Positions 44,444 to 52,997 of a stretch of DNA of 64,000 nucleotides are shown in pieces. How positions within the stretch are numbered: position 1 is the first letter of the stretch; every line of letters starts with the position of its first letter. The notes below the pieces were generated by a model. The model ran no database searches and was not told the origin of the DNA. It saw nothing but the letters and a program-made list of their open reading frames with translations. This DNA is from Streptococcus sp. HMSC078D09 (GTDB lineage: Bacteria; Bacillota; Bacilli; Lactobacillales; Streptococcaceae), in the NCBI RefSeq assembly GCF_001813675.1, contig NZ_KV813675.1:666410-730409 (forward strand). Reading direction: 5' to 3'. A program made the translations under genes and the position numbers.

Positions 44444-45535
44444 ATGAAACGATTATTGGTCCTAGAGGATGGGACTGTATTTGAAGGGGAAGCCTTTGGT
44501 GCAGACTTATATGTGACTGGTGAATTGGTCTTTACGACAGCCGTGACAGGCTATCAAGAATTGATCACGGATCAGGCTTTTAGTGGCCAGATCCTCTCTT
44601 TTACCTTTCCAGTTATTGGCGCAACAGGGATCAATCGGGATGATTCTGAATCGATTACTCCCACTTGTTTGGCAGTAGTGGTTCAACATCTGGTGGAGAT
44701 GCCGAGCAATTGGCGGCAACAGATGACCTTGGATGAATTCTTGAAGCGAAAAAAAATCCCTGGTATTGTAGGTATTGATACGAGACAGGTGGCAAAAATT
44801 GTCCGCAAGTATGGACGGATGAAGGCGACTGTCATTAACAAGGGGGATTCAATTGAGCATATTTTGGATCAGTTGCGAGCGACAGTCCTTCCCAAAGACC
44901 AAGTGCGTCAAGTCTCGACAAAAACAGCCTATGCTGTACCAGGTTTTGGAAAGAGTATTGCCTTGATCGATCTAGGGGTCAAGCACTCTGTCTTACGCCA
45001 GCTGAGTCAAAGGGACTGTAATGTCACGGTCTATCCCTATGATATCTCTTATGATGAACTGATGGAACAGCAGCCCGATGGCGTTATTTTATCCAGTGGG
45101 CCTGGCGATCCCCATCAGGTGAAAAAACTCTGTCGCTTGATCCAAAAAATCAATGGTCAAATTCCGATCTGGGGCATGGGCTTGGGAGGACAGGTATTGG
45201 CTCAAGCTTATGGAGCGGAGCTAGCTCCCATGGAAGTTGGGCATTTCGGTTTAAATATTCCCGTCCGTGAAATTGCGACAGGGAAAATCGAGATAACGAG
45301 TCAAAATCACTTGTATAGTATCGTACGCGATAGCCTACCCCATGATTTATTGGTCACGCATGAAAACGTCAATGACCATAGTATCGAAGCTTTTCGCCAT
45401 CGTTACCAACCGATTTTAGGGGTTCAATTCCAAGTGGATGCGAGTCCAGGGCCAAGGGAAAATCTCTATTTTTACGATGAATTTTTAGAATTGATTGATG
45501 CCAAAATTCACGAAAGTAGAAGGGAGAAGGAATGA
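44444..45535 (+). CDS. CarA-like protein lacking the catalytic Cys-His dyad
   Basis: A 363-residue homologue of the small (glutaminase) subunit of carbamoyl-phosphate synthetase. The N-terminal domain is well kept (LVLEDGTVFEGEAFGA, VTGYQELITDQAFSGQIL, GIVGIDTRQVAKIVRKYG), as is VILSSGPGDP. In the amidotransferase domain the nucleophile elbow GICLGHQ is here GMGLGGQ (Gly246 for Cys, GGC for TGC; Gly249 for His), and the histidine before the DASPGP segment is Gln330 (VQFQVDASPGP). It should not hydrolyse glutamine. The frame is open and has a good ribosome site (GGGAGGGG). It overlaps the CarB-like gene by four bases. Pseudoenzyme or decaying gene. Confidence 0.85.
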   Translation: MKRLLVLEDGTVFEGEAFGADLYVTGELVFTTAVTGYQELITDQAFSGQILSFTFPVIGATGINRDDSESITPTCLAVVVQHLVEMPSNWRQQMTLDEFLKRKKIPGIVGIDTRQVAKIVRKYGRMKATVINKGDSIEHILDQLRATVLPKDQVRQVSTKTAYAVPGFGKSIALIDLGVKHSVLRQLSQRDCNVTVYPYDISYDELMEQQPDGVILSSGPGDPHQVKKLCRLIQKINGQIPIWGMGLGGQVLAQAYGAELAPMEVGHFGLNIPVREIATGKIEITSQNHLYSIVRDSLPHDLLVTHENVNDHSIEAFRHRYQPILGVQFQVDASPGPRENLYFYDEFLELIDAKIHESRREKE

Positions 45536-47271
45536 TGAAAGAAAACCAGAAATTGCTTCTCCTATGTGGAGATTCTTATCAGGATATTAGCCTCTTGGCT
45601 GCGGTAAAGGAAGCACAAAAACTTAATGCCAAGGATGGGAATGCTCTTGTCCTTTATCTGGGCGAAGAAAATGCTATCACACAAGAAGCTGGAGAACAGG
45701 TTGTAGTCAGTAAGCTCAAGCTGGATGCTCTTAGGACGACTCTTCTTTCCTATACTGGATCTCGCTTGCTCTTAGCTTTTGCGGATAAACAGATTTTAAA
45801 TCTCTTATTTCGATTGGAAGAAACTGGATTTTTCAAAGACGCATCGATTAGGATTATCGGACCGAGCCTCCAACGCTACCGGACCTTTTATCAGCAGGCG
45901 GATCAACGACGCCTCTTTCAAGAGTTGGGCTATCAGGTACCTGCTTCCGCACTGGTTGGCTCGGTTCGAGAAGCCATCGAGTTTTCTGAAGGCATTCAAT
46001 TTCCCATTATGATCTGGCCGGTAGCGAGTAAGCAAGGGCAGGGACGAAAGATTGCTCATAACTTGGATGACTTGTGCGAAGCAGTGGAAACGGGACTTTC
46101 GGTCTCTCCAAGTCAGCAGTGTTTGCTAGAATTTTCGACCTATGGCTTTAAGGAATTGGATTTTGTGGTCATGCGCGATCGCGAAGACAATCACTACCTG
46201 GCAGCCTCTATTGAAAGCATTGATCCTGTCGGGATCCACTCTAGTGACTCTTATCAATTTATGCCAGCTGTCACCCTGACTGACCGGGAGTTTCAAAATC
46301 TTCGTGAAGCAGCGATCCACGTCAGTCGCTATTTGAAGCTGACAGGAGCCATTTCGATCAAGTTTGCTCTTGATCCGACGAGCTATGCTTTTTATATCCT
46401 AGAAGTTAATCCATTTGCTTCAGACAGTATCTCGATGGCCTCTATGGGCTTGGGCTATTCCTTATTTGAGCAAGGAGTTCAGCTACAATTAGGGCGATCT
46501 CTCGAGCATTTGCCTCACCCCTTATTAAAAGATCTAAAGGCTGTTTACGAACCAAGTTTGGACTATATCTTCTTTAAGATTCCGATTTTTTCTGATGCTG
46601 CTAAAAATGCCCGTCTCAATACCCAAATTCACTCTTATGGGGCAGTTTATGGATTTGGGAAGAGAATCGATGAGGCTTATCAACAAGCCCTAGAAACCAT
46701 TAAAGATAAGAACTTGCTGACCATCCTTCCTGAGGAAATGAGCGATGATGAATTAATCCAGAAAATTGCTCGTCATATGCCCCACCGACTCTTCTATATC
46801 TTAGAAGCTTTGAAACGTGGTTTTGAGTTTGAGGAACTCTTGGATTTGAGTAAATTAGCACCTGTCTATTTGCAGGTCCTAGCCAATCTTGTAGCAATGG
46901 AAAAAGCAGCAGAAGTTGCAACAAGCCCAGCCATGCTTCCGGTTGAGCCATCAGCTGGCTTATATGAGGTCAAAGCGAGAGCAGCCTATTATCTGACCCA
47001 AAACGGAACCAATGAATCATTGGGTTTGGACGCTGCTTGTGTCTTGGTGGATGATCTAGAAATCTGCGATGAGCATTTTTACCAAAAGGTGCGAAAGCAG
47101 GCGAAAGAGCTGAAAGAAAAAGGACAACAGGTGATCTTACTCACGAATCGTCCTTTTACAGAATATTTGGCAGATAAAGTTTATTATCTTCCTATTAATG
47201 AGACAAGCCTTAGCCTGATTCAGTCTATTGATCAGGTCAAAGATATTGTCCAGCTTTCTAATAAACAATAA
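45532..47271 (+). CDS. CarB-like protein, about half length and active-site depleted
   Basis: A 579-residue homologue of the N-terminal half of the carbamoyl-phosphate synthetase large subunit (normally near 1060). Recognisable CarB segments include VMRDREDNHYLAASIESID, DPVGIHSSDSYQF, TLTDREFQNLREA, FALDPTSYAFYILEVNP and YGAVYGFGKRIDEAYQQAL. The nucleotide loop RPxxTLGGTGGG is WPVASKQGQGRK (162-173), the Gln of NVQFA is Lys287, and NPRVSRSSA is NPFASDSIS. The ending (VILLTNRPFTEYLADKVYYL) matches the start of the second half, after which the second ATP-grasp and allosteric domains are absent. The start overlaps carA (ATGATG). Confidence 0.85.
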   Translation: MMKENQKLLLLCGDSYQDISLLAAVKEAQKLNAKDGNALVLYLGEENAITQEAGEQVVVSKLKLDALRTTLLSYTGSRLLLAFADKQILNLLFRLEETGFFKDASIRIIGPSLQRYRTFYQQADQRRLFQELGYQVPASALVGSVREAIEFSEGIQFPIMIWPVASKQGQGRKIAHNLDDLCEAVETGLSVSPSQQCLLEFSTYGFKELDFVVMRDREDNHYLAASIESIDPVGIHSSDSYQFMPAVTLTDREFQNLREAAIHVSRYLKLTGAISIKFALDPTSYAFYILEVNPFASDSISMASMGLGYSLFEQGVQLQLGRSLEHLPHPLLKDLKAVYEPSLDYIFFKIPIFSDAAKNARLNTQIHSYGAVYGFGKRIDEAYQQALETIKDKNLLTILPEEMSDDELIQKIARHMPHRLFYILEALKRGFEFEELLDLSKLAPVYLQVLANLVAMEKAAEVATSPAMLPVEPSAGLYEVKARAAYYLTQNGTNESLGLDAACVLVDDLEICDEHFYQKVRKQAKELKEKGQQVILLTNRPFTEYLADKVYYLPINETSLSLIQSIDQVKDIVQLSNKQ

Positions 47272-47300
47272 AGGATCCGGACAATCTATCCGAATCCTTA
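47270..47300 (+). other. Hairpin after the CarB-like gene
   Basis: AAGGAT (47271-47276) and CGGA pair with TCCG and ATCCTT (47294-47299) with one mismatch. There is no T-tract, so it is a weak terminator at best. Its sequence is closely related to the terminator at 47483, giving the structured element between them a near-duplicate hairpin on each side. Confidence 0.55.
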
Positions 47301-47324
47301 GATTAAAAATAAAATTATATTTTA

Positions 47325-47460
47325 AAACTTTCCTTAGGTGAGGACGGACGTCAGCGAACTTCGAAGAAGTTCCATGACTTAGTTTTGAGCCTGAGGTCTC
47401 AAAACTCCCGAGTGCTAGAAACAAGTGTGTTTCTAGCACTTTTCTCACAGCGGAAAGTTT
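47325..47460 (+). ncRNA. Multibranch structured element, candidate small RNA or mobile palindromic repeat
   Basis: An outer nine-bp stem (AAACTTTCC 47325-47333, GGAAAGTTT 47452-47460) and a second five-bp stem (GTGAG 47338, CTCAC 47444) enclose three hairpins. These are GAACTTC-GAA-GAAGTTC (47356-47372) inside a GTCA/TGAC clamp, AGTTTTGAG/CTCAAAACT (47381-47406) and the 12-bp AGTGCTAGAAAC/GTTTCTAGCACT (47411-47440). No frame of length runs through it. A terminator follows on the same strand. A second copy starts at the left end of the window on the minus strand. Not recognisable to me as BOX, RUP or a named riboswitch. Strand is assigned from the terminator. Confidence 0.6.
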
Positions 47461-47482
47461 CGGTGCATTCTCAATGATATTT

Positions 47483-47517
47483 AAAGGATTTGGATGTATT
47501 ATCCGAATCCTTTTTGT
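47483..47517. terminator. Terminator between the structured element and pepT
   Basis: AAAGGATTTGGAT (47483-47495) pairs fully (one G-T) with ATCCGAATCCTTT (47501-47513), followed by TTGTTTC on the plus strand. It would end a plus-strand transcript of the structured element and lies just beyond the pepT stop on the minus strand. Confidence 0.75.
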
Positions 47518-47520
47518 TTC

Positions 47521-48741
47521 TTATTTTTTGGTCACAATACCGATAATGGTATCAACTGCGCGTTCCATGGTTTGGAGACTTACGTATTCAAAGCGACCAT
47601 GCATATTTTCTCCACCGGCAAAGATGTTTGGTGTTGGAATCCCCATAAAGGAAATTTTAGATCCATCTGTACCACCACGGATCGGTTCAATGATTGGAGT
47701 AATTCCAAGATCTTCCATGACTTCCTTAGCAAGAGTAATCGGTGTCATATCTTTTTCAATCACTTGCTTCATGTTATAGTACTGATCTTTGAGGGTGAGG
47801 AGAACGCGTTCGCTACCGAGTTCCGCATTCATCTGATCGGCAATAGATTGCATAAGGTCTTTGCGTTTTTCAAAACTTTCAGTTTCAAAGTCCCGAATGA
47901 TGTAGCCGGCACTTGCTTCCTCGACAGTTCCATCGATGTTCATCAAGTGGTAGAAGCCTTCATAGCCTTCGGTTAATTCTGGACGTGCTCCTTCAGGGAG
48001 TTTGTTATGGAAATCAATGGCTAATTGAAGGGCGTTGATCATTTGACCTTTGGCTGTACCTGGGTGGACATTGCGTCCTTTGAAGGTAATTTCAGCCCCA
48101 GCTGCTGAGAAGGTTTCGTATTGAAGCTCTCCAAGAGGACCACCATCGACCGTATAGGCAAAGTCTACGTCAAAATCCTCTGCATCAAATTGATCTGCGC
48201 CGACCCCGATTTCTTCATCTGGACCAAAGCCGACACGGATTTCTCCATGTTTGATTTCAGGATGAGCTGTCAGGTATTCAATAGCTGTCATGATTTCAGC
48301 GATACCTGACTTATCGTCTGCACCCAAAAGAGTAGTACCATCCGTTGTGATCAAGGTTTGTCCCTTGTAGTTGTTCAAATGAGCAAAATCTGCTGGATCG
48401 AGTGTGAAACCAGAGTCACCAAGGGCAATGACACCCCCATCATAATTCTCAACGATTTGTGGATTGACATTTTCGGCATTGAAGTCAGCGGTATCCATGT
48501 GAGAGATAAATCCAATCTTGCGTGTAAAGCTTGGATCATTAGCTGGAAGTGTTCCAATAGCATAGCCGTTTGGCAAATAGTAGACGTTTTGAAGGCCCAC
48601 GCGTTTCATCTCAGGGATCAAGACGTTTGTTGCAAAATCAACTTGTGATTGGGTACTTGGAGTGGTTGTAGAATTTTCATCTGAACGTGTGTTAACTTTT
48701 ATATAGGTAATAAAACGGTCCAACAAATTTTGGTATTTCAT
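47521..48741 (-). CDS. pepT: Peptidase T (aminotripeptidase)
   Basis: A 406-residue zinc tripeptidase of family M20. [12 protein letters not shown] (first zinc His and catalytic Asp), [14 protein letters not shown] (bridging Asp), [13 protein letters not shown] (catalytic Glu) and the [13 protein letters not shown] dimer-region motif are intact. It trims N-terminal residues from tripeptides in the cytoplasm. ATG at 48741 is preferred since AAGGAG lies nine bases upstream; another ATG at 48747 overlaps the preceding stop. Co-transcribed with the Cof-type phosphatase. Confidence 0.95.
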   Translation of the reverse strand: MKYQNLLDRFITYIKVNTRSDENSTTTPSTQSQVDFATNVLIPEMKRVGLQNVYYLPNGYAIGTLPANDPSFTRKIGFISHMDTADFNAENVNPQIVENYDGGVIALGDSGFTLDPADFAHLNNYKGQTLITTDGTTLLGADDKSGIAEIMTAIEYLTAHPEIKHGEIRVGFGPDEEIGVGADQFDAEDFDVDFAYTVDGGPLGELQYETFSAAGAEITFKGRNVHPGTAKGQMINALQLAIDFHNKLPEGARPELTEGYEGFYHLMNIDGTVEEASAGYIIRDFETESFEKRKDLMQSIADQMNAELGSERVLLTLKDQYYNMKQVIEKDMTPITLAKEVMEDLGITPIIEPIRGGTDGSKISFMGIPTPNIFAGGENMHGRFEYVSLQTMERAVDTIIGIVTKK

Positions 48742-48743
48742 GA

Positions 48744-49565
48744 TCATTCTCCTTTTTCAGTTTCAATTAATTTGTGAATAGCATGGGCCACGCCATCCTC
48801 ATCATTGGTCAGGGTGATGAAATCTGCGATTTCCTTGACAGCAGCATTGCCATTTCCCATAGCGACGCTGTAACCAGCAAAACGTAGCATTTCAAGGTCA
48901 TTGTTTGCATCTCCAAGAGCCATGACCTGGTCTCTCCTGTAGCCTAATGTTTGGCTTAATGCTTGAAGAGCAGAAGCTTTGCTCGCACCTTTTGGCAAGA
49001 TTTCAAACAAGATATCCTGTGAACGAACAGTGTTAAACTCGGCCTCTAATGCAGCCTCGTTCTGAGCTTGGAAGGCATCAATAGCAGAAGGATCTCCTAC
49101 GTACATGGCTTGAAAAATAGGAACAAGGTTGGGCAGATCCTCTTCAGAGACAAGTGTCGGTTTAGAATTAACAATGCCCGCATCCATCGTGACAAGTTCA
49201 CTGGCTTCAGGTGCGACCACTAAGTAGTGATCCATGTCAAATAAGGTTAGCTGGACGTCTGTATCTTCCGTCAAAACATGCAACCGGTGCATGTCCTCAA
49301 GGCCCAATTCTTCCTTGCCAATGATTTCCCAATTCTTAGTAGACAAGGTTGTACACCCGTTATTGATAATCATATAGTAGTTACCATCCGGAAGATCAAT
49401 CTCTTCAAAGATAGGACGGACCCCCGCTAAGGGGCGACCAGTACAGATCACAATGTCATAGCCGGCTTCATGGGCCCGGTGAAGAGCTTCAATATTGCCT
49501 TTAGAGAGAGACTTATCCTCATGCAAAAGAGTTCCGTCCAAGTCAATCGCAATTAATTTAATCAT
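48744..49565 (-). CDS. Cof-type HAD-IIB phosphatase
   Basis: A 273-residue phosphatase: motif [12 protein letters not shown], motif [13 protein letters not shown], the C2B cap, the Lys of [11 protein letters not shown] and motif [15 protein letters not shown]. Family members dephosphorylate sugar phosphates, FMN or PLP. Its start overlaps the stop of the upstream repressor gene, and its stop overlaps the pepT region, so the three minus-strand genes form one operon. Confidence 0.92.
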   Translation of the reverse strand: MIKLIAIDLDGTLLHEDKSLSKGNIEALHRAHEAGYDIVICTGRPLAGVRPIFEEIDLPDGNYYMIINNGCTTLSTKNWEIIGKEELGLEDMHRLHVLTEDTDVQLTLFDMDHYLVVAPEASELVTMDAGIVNSKPTLVSEEDLPNLVPIFQAMYVGDPSAIDAFQAQNEAALEAEFNTVRSQDILFEILPKGASKASALQALSQTLGYRRDQVMALGDANNDLEMLRFAGYSVAMGNGNAAVKEIADFITLTNDEDGVAHAIHKLIETEKGE

Positions 49566-50317
49566 TTGATTTCCTCCAAATCAAGAGGCACAAAGCCATC
49601 AATCACTTTTCCAATCACCCCAGGTTCCTCATCTAGTGGAATGATTTGATCACTATATTTCTTATTGAGGGAAACCAGTCGAATACCGTTGGCCTCACGA
49701 AAGACACGTTTGATCAAAGTTTGTCCATCAAAATCAATGGCATAAATAGCCCCTGCCTGATCATAATAGGTTTGCTTGATTAACACAACAGCCCCTTTTT
49801 CGTATTTAGGCTCGAGGGAATCCGTATGAATCCAAAAAGCCAAATCGTAAGGAATCTTTTGATCAAACCAGACGATATCAGCTTGCTTTTGATTTTGGTA
49901 TGCTGCAAAAGAATCATAGACAGAATAAGAGTGGTATTGCTTTTCAATCTTCTGTCTTTCTTTCTGATGGGTCAAGAGACTCTTTCCATAAGAAAGAAGA
50001 TTTTCTTGATTTCCTTCATCGAGCTGTTTATACAATCGTTCAATCTCTGAATCAATGACCACAAAATCATTGCGTAATCGCGGGTCAATTTCAGCAACCG
50101 CTACCTGGAAAAAGGCTGCAATCTTCTCTAAATTTTCAGGAACGGGAAGAGAAGTTCCTTTTACATATCCAGTCAGGGTGCTTGCAGGGATTCCAGTAAT
50201 ACGAGATAATTCGATCTGCTTTTTTCCTTGTTCTTTCAGTAATTCTCTGATTTTTTCCGATATAATCCGTAATGCCTCTTTGTCTTGAGGGCTTGCTTTT
50301 CCACGACCTCTGGCCAA
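49562..50317 (-). CDS. XRE-type repressor with S24 (LexA-like) domain, HdiR-like
   Basis: About 251 residues. The N-terminal helix-turn-helix is QIELSRITGIPASTLTGYVKG. The C-terminal S24 peptidase-like domain has the nucleophile Ser in IHTDSLEPKYEKG and the general-base Lys in GQTLIKRVF, the layout of HdiR, a heat- and DNA-damage-responsive regulator of lactococci. The linker that normally carries an Ala-Gly cleavage bond reads DSFAAYQNQ, without Ala-Gly. TTG at 50317 is chosen because GGAGG lies eight bases upstream; a GTG three codons earlier overlaps that site. Confidence 0.82.
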   Translation of the reverse strand: MARGRGKASPQDKEALRIISEKIRELLKEQGKKQIELSRITGIPASTLTGYVKGTSLPVPENLEKIAAFFQVAVAEIDPRLRNDFVVIDSEIERLYKQLDEGNQENLLSYGKSLLTHQKERQKIEKQYHSYSVYDSFAAYQNQKQADIVWFDQKIPYDLAFWIHTDSLEPKYEKGAVVLIKQTYYDQAGAIYAIDFDGQTLIKRVFREANGIRLVSLNKKYSDQIIPLDEEPGVIGKVIDGFVPLDLEEIK

Positions 50318-50347
50318 CGTACTCACCTCCTTGTATTTACCCTTACT

Positions 50348-50376
50348 ATTATAATGAATTAAATCGAAAAAGTAAA
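50348..50376 (-). promoter_or_regulatory. Promoter of the S24 repressor operon
   Basis: Minus-strand TTTACT (50376-50371) and TATAAT (50353-50348) are spaced by 17 bases. The extended box TTTACTTTTT recurs on the plus strand at 50455. Confidence 0.6.
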
Positions 50377-50454
50377 TAGAAATCCCTGAGAAATGCGAAA
50401 AAAGATGAATTTGATCTAAATCGGATTTTCATTTTAAATTTTATCAGATATTCC

Positions 50455-50483
50455 TTTACTTTTTGAGGAAAAAGATCTAAGAT
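50455..50483 (+). promoter_or_regulatory. Promoter of the GNAT gene
   Basis: TTTACT (50455-50460) and TAAGAT (50478-50483) are spaced by 17 bases. Shares the decamer TTTACTTTTT with the divergent repressor promoter, so both may be read by the same regulator. Confidence 0.5.
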
Positions 50484-50512
50484 AAGAGCAAAGAGTTCAT
50501 GGAGGTGGAGCT

Positions 50513-50950
50513 ATGATTCGTACTGTTCAAGTCAAAGATGCAGGTCAAATTAGAGATTTATGTCACCAGTCTTTGGGTTATGATTCAACCCTTGAGAAAG
50601 TTGCAGCTCAGATTGATAAATTTAATTTGCCAGATTCAGATCATTTTTGCTTTGTTTATGAAGAGGAACAAACAGGAAATATTCTTGGTTATGTGGAAGC
50701 GGAAGTCTATGAAAGCCTTTATAGTGACGCTGGTTTAAATATTTTGGGTCTTGCGGTTTTTCCATCTGCTCAAGGACGTGGGATCGGTCGCCAATTGATG
50801 GAGCGAGTTGAAGAACTTGCCAAAAGCAAGCATTATGCTTTTATTCGTTTAAATTCTGCCTCTCATCGAAAAGAAGCTCATCTCTTTTACGAACGAATAG
50901 GCTATGAGGGTAATAAAACGCAGAAGCGATTTTTGAAAATAATGAATTAA
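50513..50950 (+). CDS. GNAT family N-acetyltransferase
   Basis: A 145-residue acetyltransferase: NILGLAVFPSAQGRGIGRQLMERVEELA carries the acetyl-CoA motif (QGRGIGRQLM), and SHRKEAHLFYERIGYEGNKTQKRFLK is motif B. Substrate unknown. GGAGGTGGAG precedes the ATG. Divergent from the S24 repressor with matching promoter boxes, so it may be under its control. Confidence 0.87.
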   Translation: MIRTVQVKDAGQIRDLCHQSLGYDSTLEKVAAQIDKFNLPDSDHFCFVYEEEQTGNILGYVEAEVYESLYSDAGLNILGLAVFPSAQGRGIGRQLMERVEELAKSKHYAFIRLNSASHRKEAHLFYERIGYEGNKTQKRFLKIMN

Positions 50951-50975
50951 GATAGGCAAAGGCCTATCTTTTTTG
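50950..50975 (+). terminator. Terminator of the GNAT gene
   Basis: AGATAGGC pairs with GCCTATCT around AAAG, followed by six T. A TATAAT at 50977-50982 right after it is the likely lepA -10. Confidence 0.85.
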
Positions 50976-51016
50976 TTATAATGAAGAGTACGATTAAATT
51001 TACTAGGAAGATGATT

Positions 51017-52843
51017 ATGCCAAATTTTGAAGAATTAAAAAAACGACAAGAGAAGATTCGGAACTTCTCGATCATCGCCCATATTGACCATGGAAAGTCA
51101 ACCTTGGCCGATCGAATTTTAGAAAAAACCGAAACCGTGTCTAGTCGGGAAATGCAAGCCCAACTTTTAGATAGTATGGACTTGGAACGGGAACGTGGGA
51201 TTACCATCAAGCTCAATGCCATCGAGTTGAACTACACGGCTAAAGATGGGGAAACCTATATCTTCCACTTGATTGACACACCAGGACACGTGGACTTTAC
51301 CTATGAGGTTTCGCGGTCGCTTGCTGCCTGTGAGGGAGCCATTCTCGTAGTAGATGCCGCTCAAGGGATTGAAGCTCAGACCCTAGCCAATGTTTACCTG
51401 GCGCTGGACAATGATTTGGAAATCCTGCCAGTTATCAATAAAATCGACTTGCCAGCTGCAGATCCAGAACGGGTGCGCACAGAAGTAGAAGATGTCATCG
51501 GTCTGGATGCCAGTGAAGCTGTCCTAGCCTCTGCCAAGGCTGGTATCGGGATTGAAGAGATTTTGGAGCAGATCGTTGAGAAAGTTCCAGCACCGACGGG
51601 TGATGTTGAAGCCCCTCTTCAAGCCTTGATCTTTGACTCTGTTTATGATGCCTATCGTGGGGTAATTCTTCAAGTCCGAGTGGTCAATGGAATGGTTAAA
51701 CCAGGCGATAAGATCCAACTCATGAGCAATGGCAAGACCTTTGATGTCACTGAAGTTGGGATTTTTACTCCTAAAGCAGTTGGACGTGATTTCCTGGCAA
51801 CTGGGGATGTTGGCTATATTGCGGCCTCTATCAAGACCGTTGCGGACACCCGCGTCGGAGATACGGTGACCCTAGCGACCAATCCAGCAAGTGAGCCACT
51901 ACATGGATACAAGCAAATGAATCCAATGGTCTTTGCTGGTCTTTACCCGATTGAATCCAACAAATACAATGATCTTCGTGAAGCTTTGGAAAAACTGCAA
52001 TTGAATGACGCCAGTCTTCAATTTGAACCGGAAACTTCTCAGGCCCTTGGTTTTGGTTTCCGTTGTGGTTTCTTGGGTCTCCTTCATATGGACGTTATCC
52101 AGGAGCGTTTGGAGCGTGAGTTCAATATTGACTTGATTATGACGGCACCGTCTGTTATCTACAAGGTTAATTTGACAGATGGAGAAGCACTGGATGTCTC
52201 CAACCCATCTGAGTTCCCAGATCCAACCAAGATCGCTTCGATCGAAGAACCGTATGTCAAAGCCCAAATCATGGTGCCACAAGAGTTTGTTGGGGCTGTC
52301 ATGGAATTAGCCCAACGCAAACGTGGGGACTTTGTGACCATGGACTACATCGATGAAAATCGGGTGAATGTCATCTATCAAATCCCACTAGCTGAAATTG
52401 TCTTTGATTTCTTTGATAAATTGAAATCCTCTACTCGTGGCTATGCGAGCTTTGACTATGAGTTGTCTGAATACCGACCTTCTAAATTGGTTAAAATGGA
52501 TATCCTTCTCAATGGCGATACTGTCGATGCCCTCAGCTTTATCGTTCACAAGGACTTTGCCTATGAACGTGGTAAGTTGATCGTTGAGAAACTCAAGAAG
52601 ATTATCCCTCGTCAACAGTTTGAAGTGCCTATCCAAGCGGCGATCGGTCATAAGATCGTGGCCCGTACAGATATCAAGGCCCTTCGTAAGAACGTCTTGG
52701 CCAAGTGTTATGGTGGGGACGTCTCCCGGAAACGCAAGCTTCTTGAAAAACAAAAAGCTGGTAAGAAACGGATGAAAGCGATCGGATCTGTAGAAGTACC
52801 ACAGGAAGCCTTCTTATCTGTCTTATCAATGGATGAAGAATAA
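51017..52843 (+). CDS. lepA: Elongation factor 4 (LepA)
   Basis: A 608-residue translational GTPase. G1 [13 protein letters not shown]2 RGITI, G3 DTPGHVDF and G4 NKIDLP are intact. The LepA-specific C-terminal domain ([39 protein letters not shown]) is complete. LepA acts on stalled or early-phase ribosomes. TAGGAAG lies before two in-frame ATG codons at 51011 and 51017; the second gives the usual N-terminus [11 protein letters not shown]. Single-gene unit with terminator on both sides. Confidence 0.96.
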   Translation: MPNFEELKKRQEKIRNFSIIAHIDHGKSTLADRILEKTETVSSREMQAQLLDSMDLERERGITIKLNAIELNYTAKDGETYIFHLIDTPGHVDFTYEVSRSLAACEGAILVVDAAQGIEAQTLANVYLALDNDLEILPVINKIDLPAADPERVRTEVEDVIGLDASEAVLASAKAGIGIEEILEQIVEKVPAPTGDVEAPLQALIFDSVYDAYRGVILQVRVVNGMVKPGDKIQLMSNGKTFDVTEVGIFTPKAVGRDFLATGDVGYIAASIKTVADTRVGDTVTLATNPASEPLHGYKQMNPMVFAGLYPIESNKYNDLREALEKLQLNDASLQFEPETSQALGFGFRCGFLGLLHMDVIQERLEREFNIDLIMTAPSVIYKVNLTDGEALDVSNPSEFPDPTKIASIEEPYVKAQIMVPQEFVGAVMELAQRKRGDFVTMDYIDENRVNVIYQIPLAEIVFDFFDKLKSSTRGYASFDYELSEYRPSKLVKMDILLNGDTVDALSFIVHKDFAYERGKLIVEKLKKIIPRQQFEVPIQAAIGHKIVARTDIKALRKNVLAKCYGGDVSRKRKLLEKQKAGKKRMKAIGSVEVPQEAFLSVLSMDEE

Positions 52844-52848
52844 CGTTT

Positions 52849-52877
52849 AAAGTGCCTCAAAAGGGCGCTTTTATTTT
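52849..52877 (+). terminator. lepA terminator
   Basis: AAAGTGCC pairs with GGCGCTTT (one G-T pair), followed by TATTTTAGG. It lies six bases after the lepA stop. Confidence 0.75.
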
Positions 52878-52997
52878 AGGTTTGAAAGAAATAAACTGAA
52901 TTAGAAAGGTTGGATCAGATGTGACACTTATCCTATTTTAAAATACCCACATTCATGGTAGACTAGAAGAAAGAAACCGTTCTCAAGGAGGTTGAGC

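Noticed and set aside
44444..45535. Loss of the third catalytic residue (Glu to Asp332) in the CarA-like protein
   Set aside because: As I recall, active streptococcal CarA proteins also carry Asp at this place, so I count only the Cys and His changes as inactivating.
47325..47460. CRISPR repeat or tracrRNA-like locus
   Set aside because: The hairpins have different sequences and there are no equal-length repeats with spacers or cas genes anywhere nearby.
47325..47460. Pneumococcal BOX element
   Set aside because: It shares the general idea of nested stems and a short TCAAAAC-like string, but the end sequences and order of stems I recall for BOX do not match.
47272..47520. Continuation of carB after a frameshift
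   Set aside because: I looked for CarB second-half motifs in all frames after the stop. The region holds hairpins and no CarB-like sequence, so the short length is not a single frameshift within this window.
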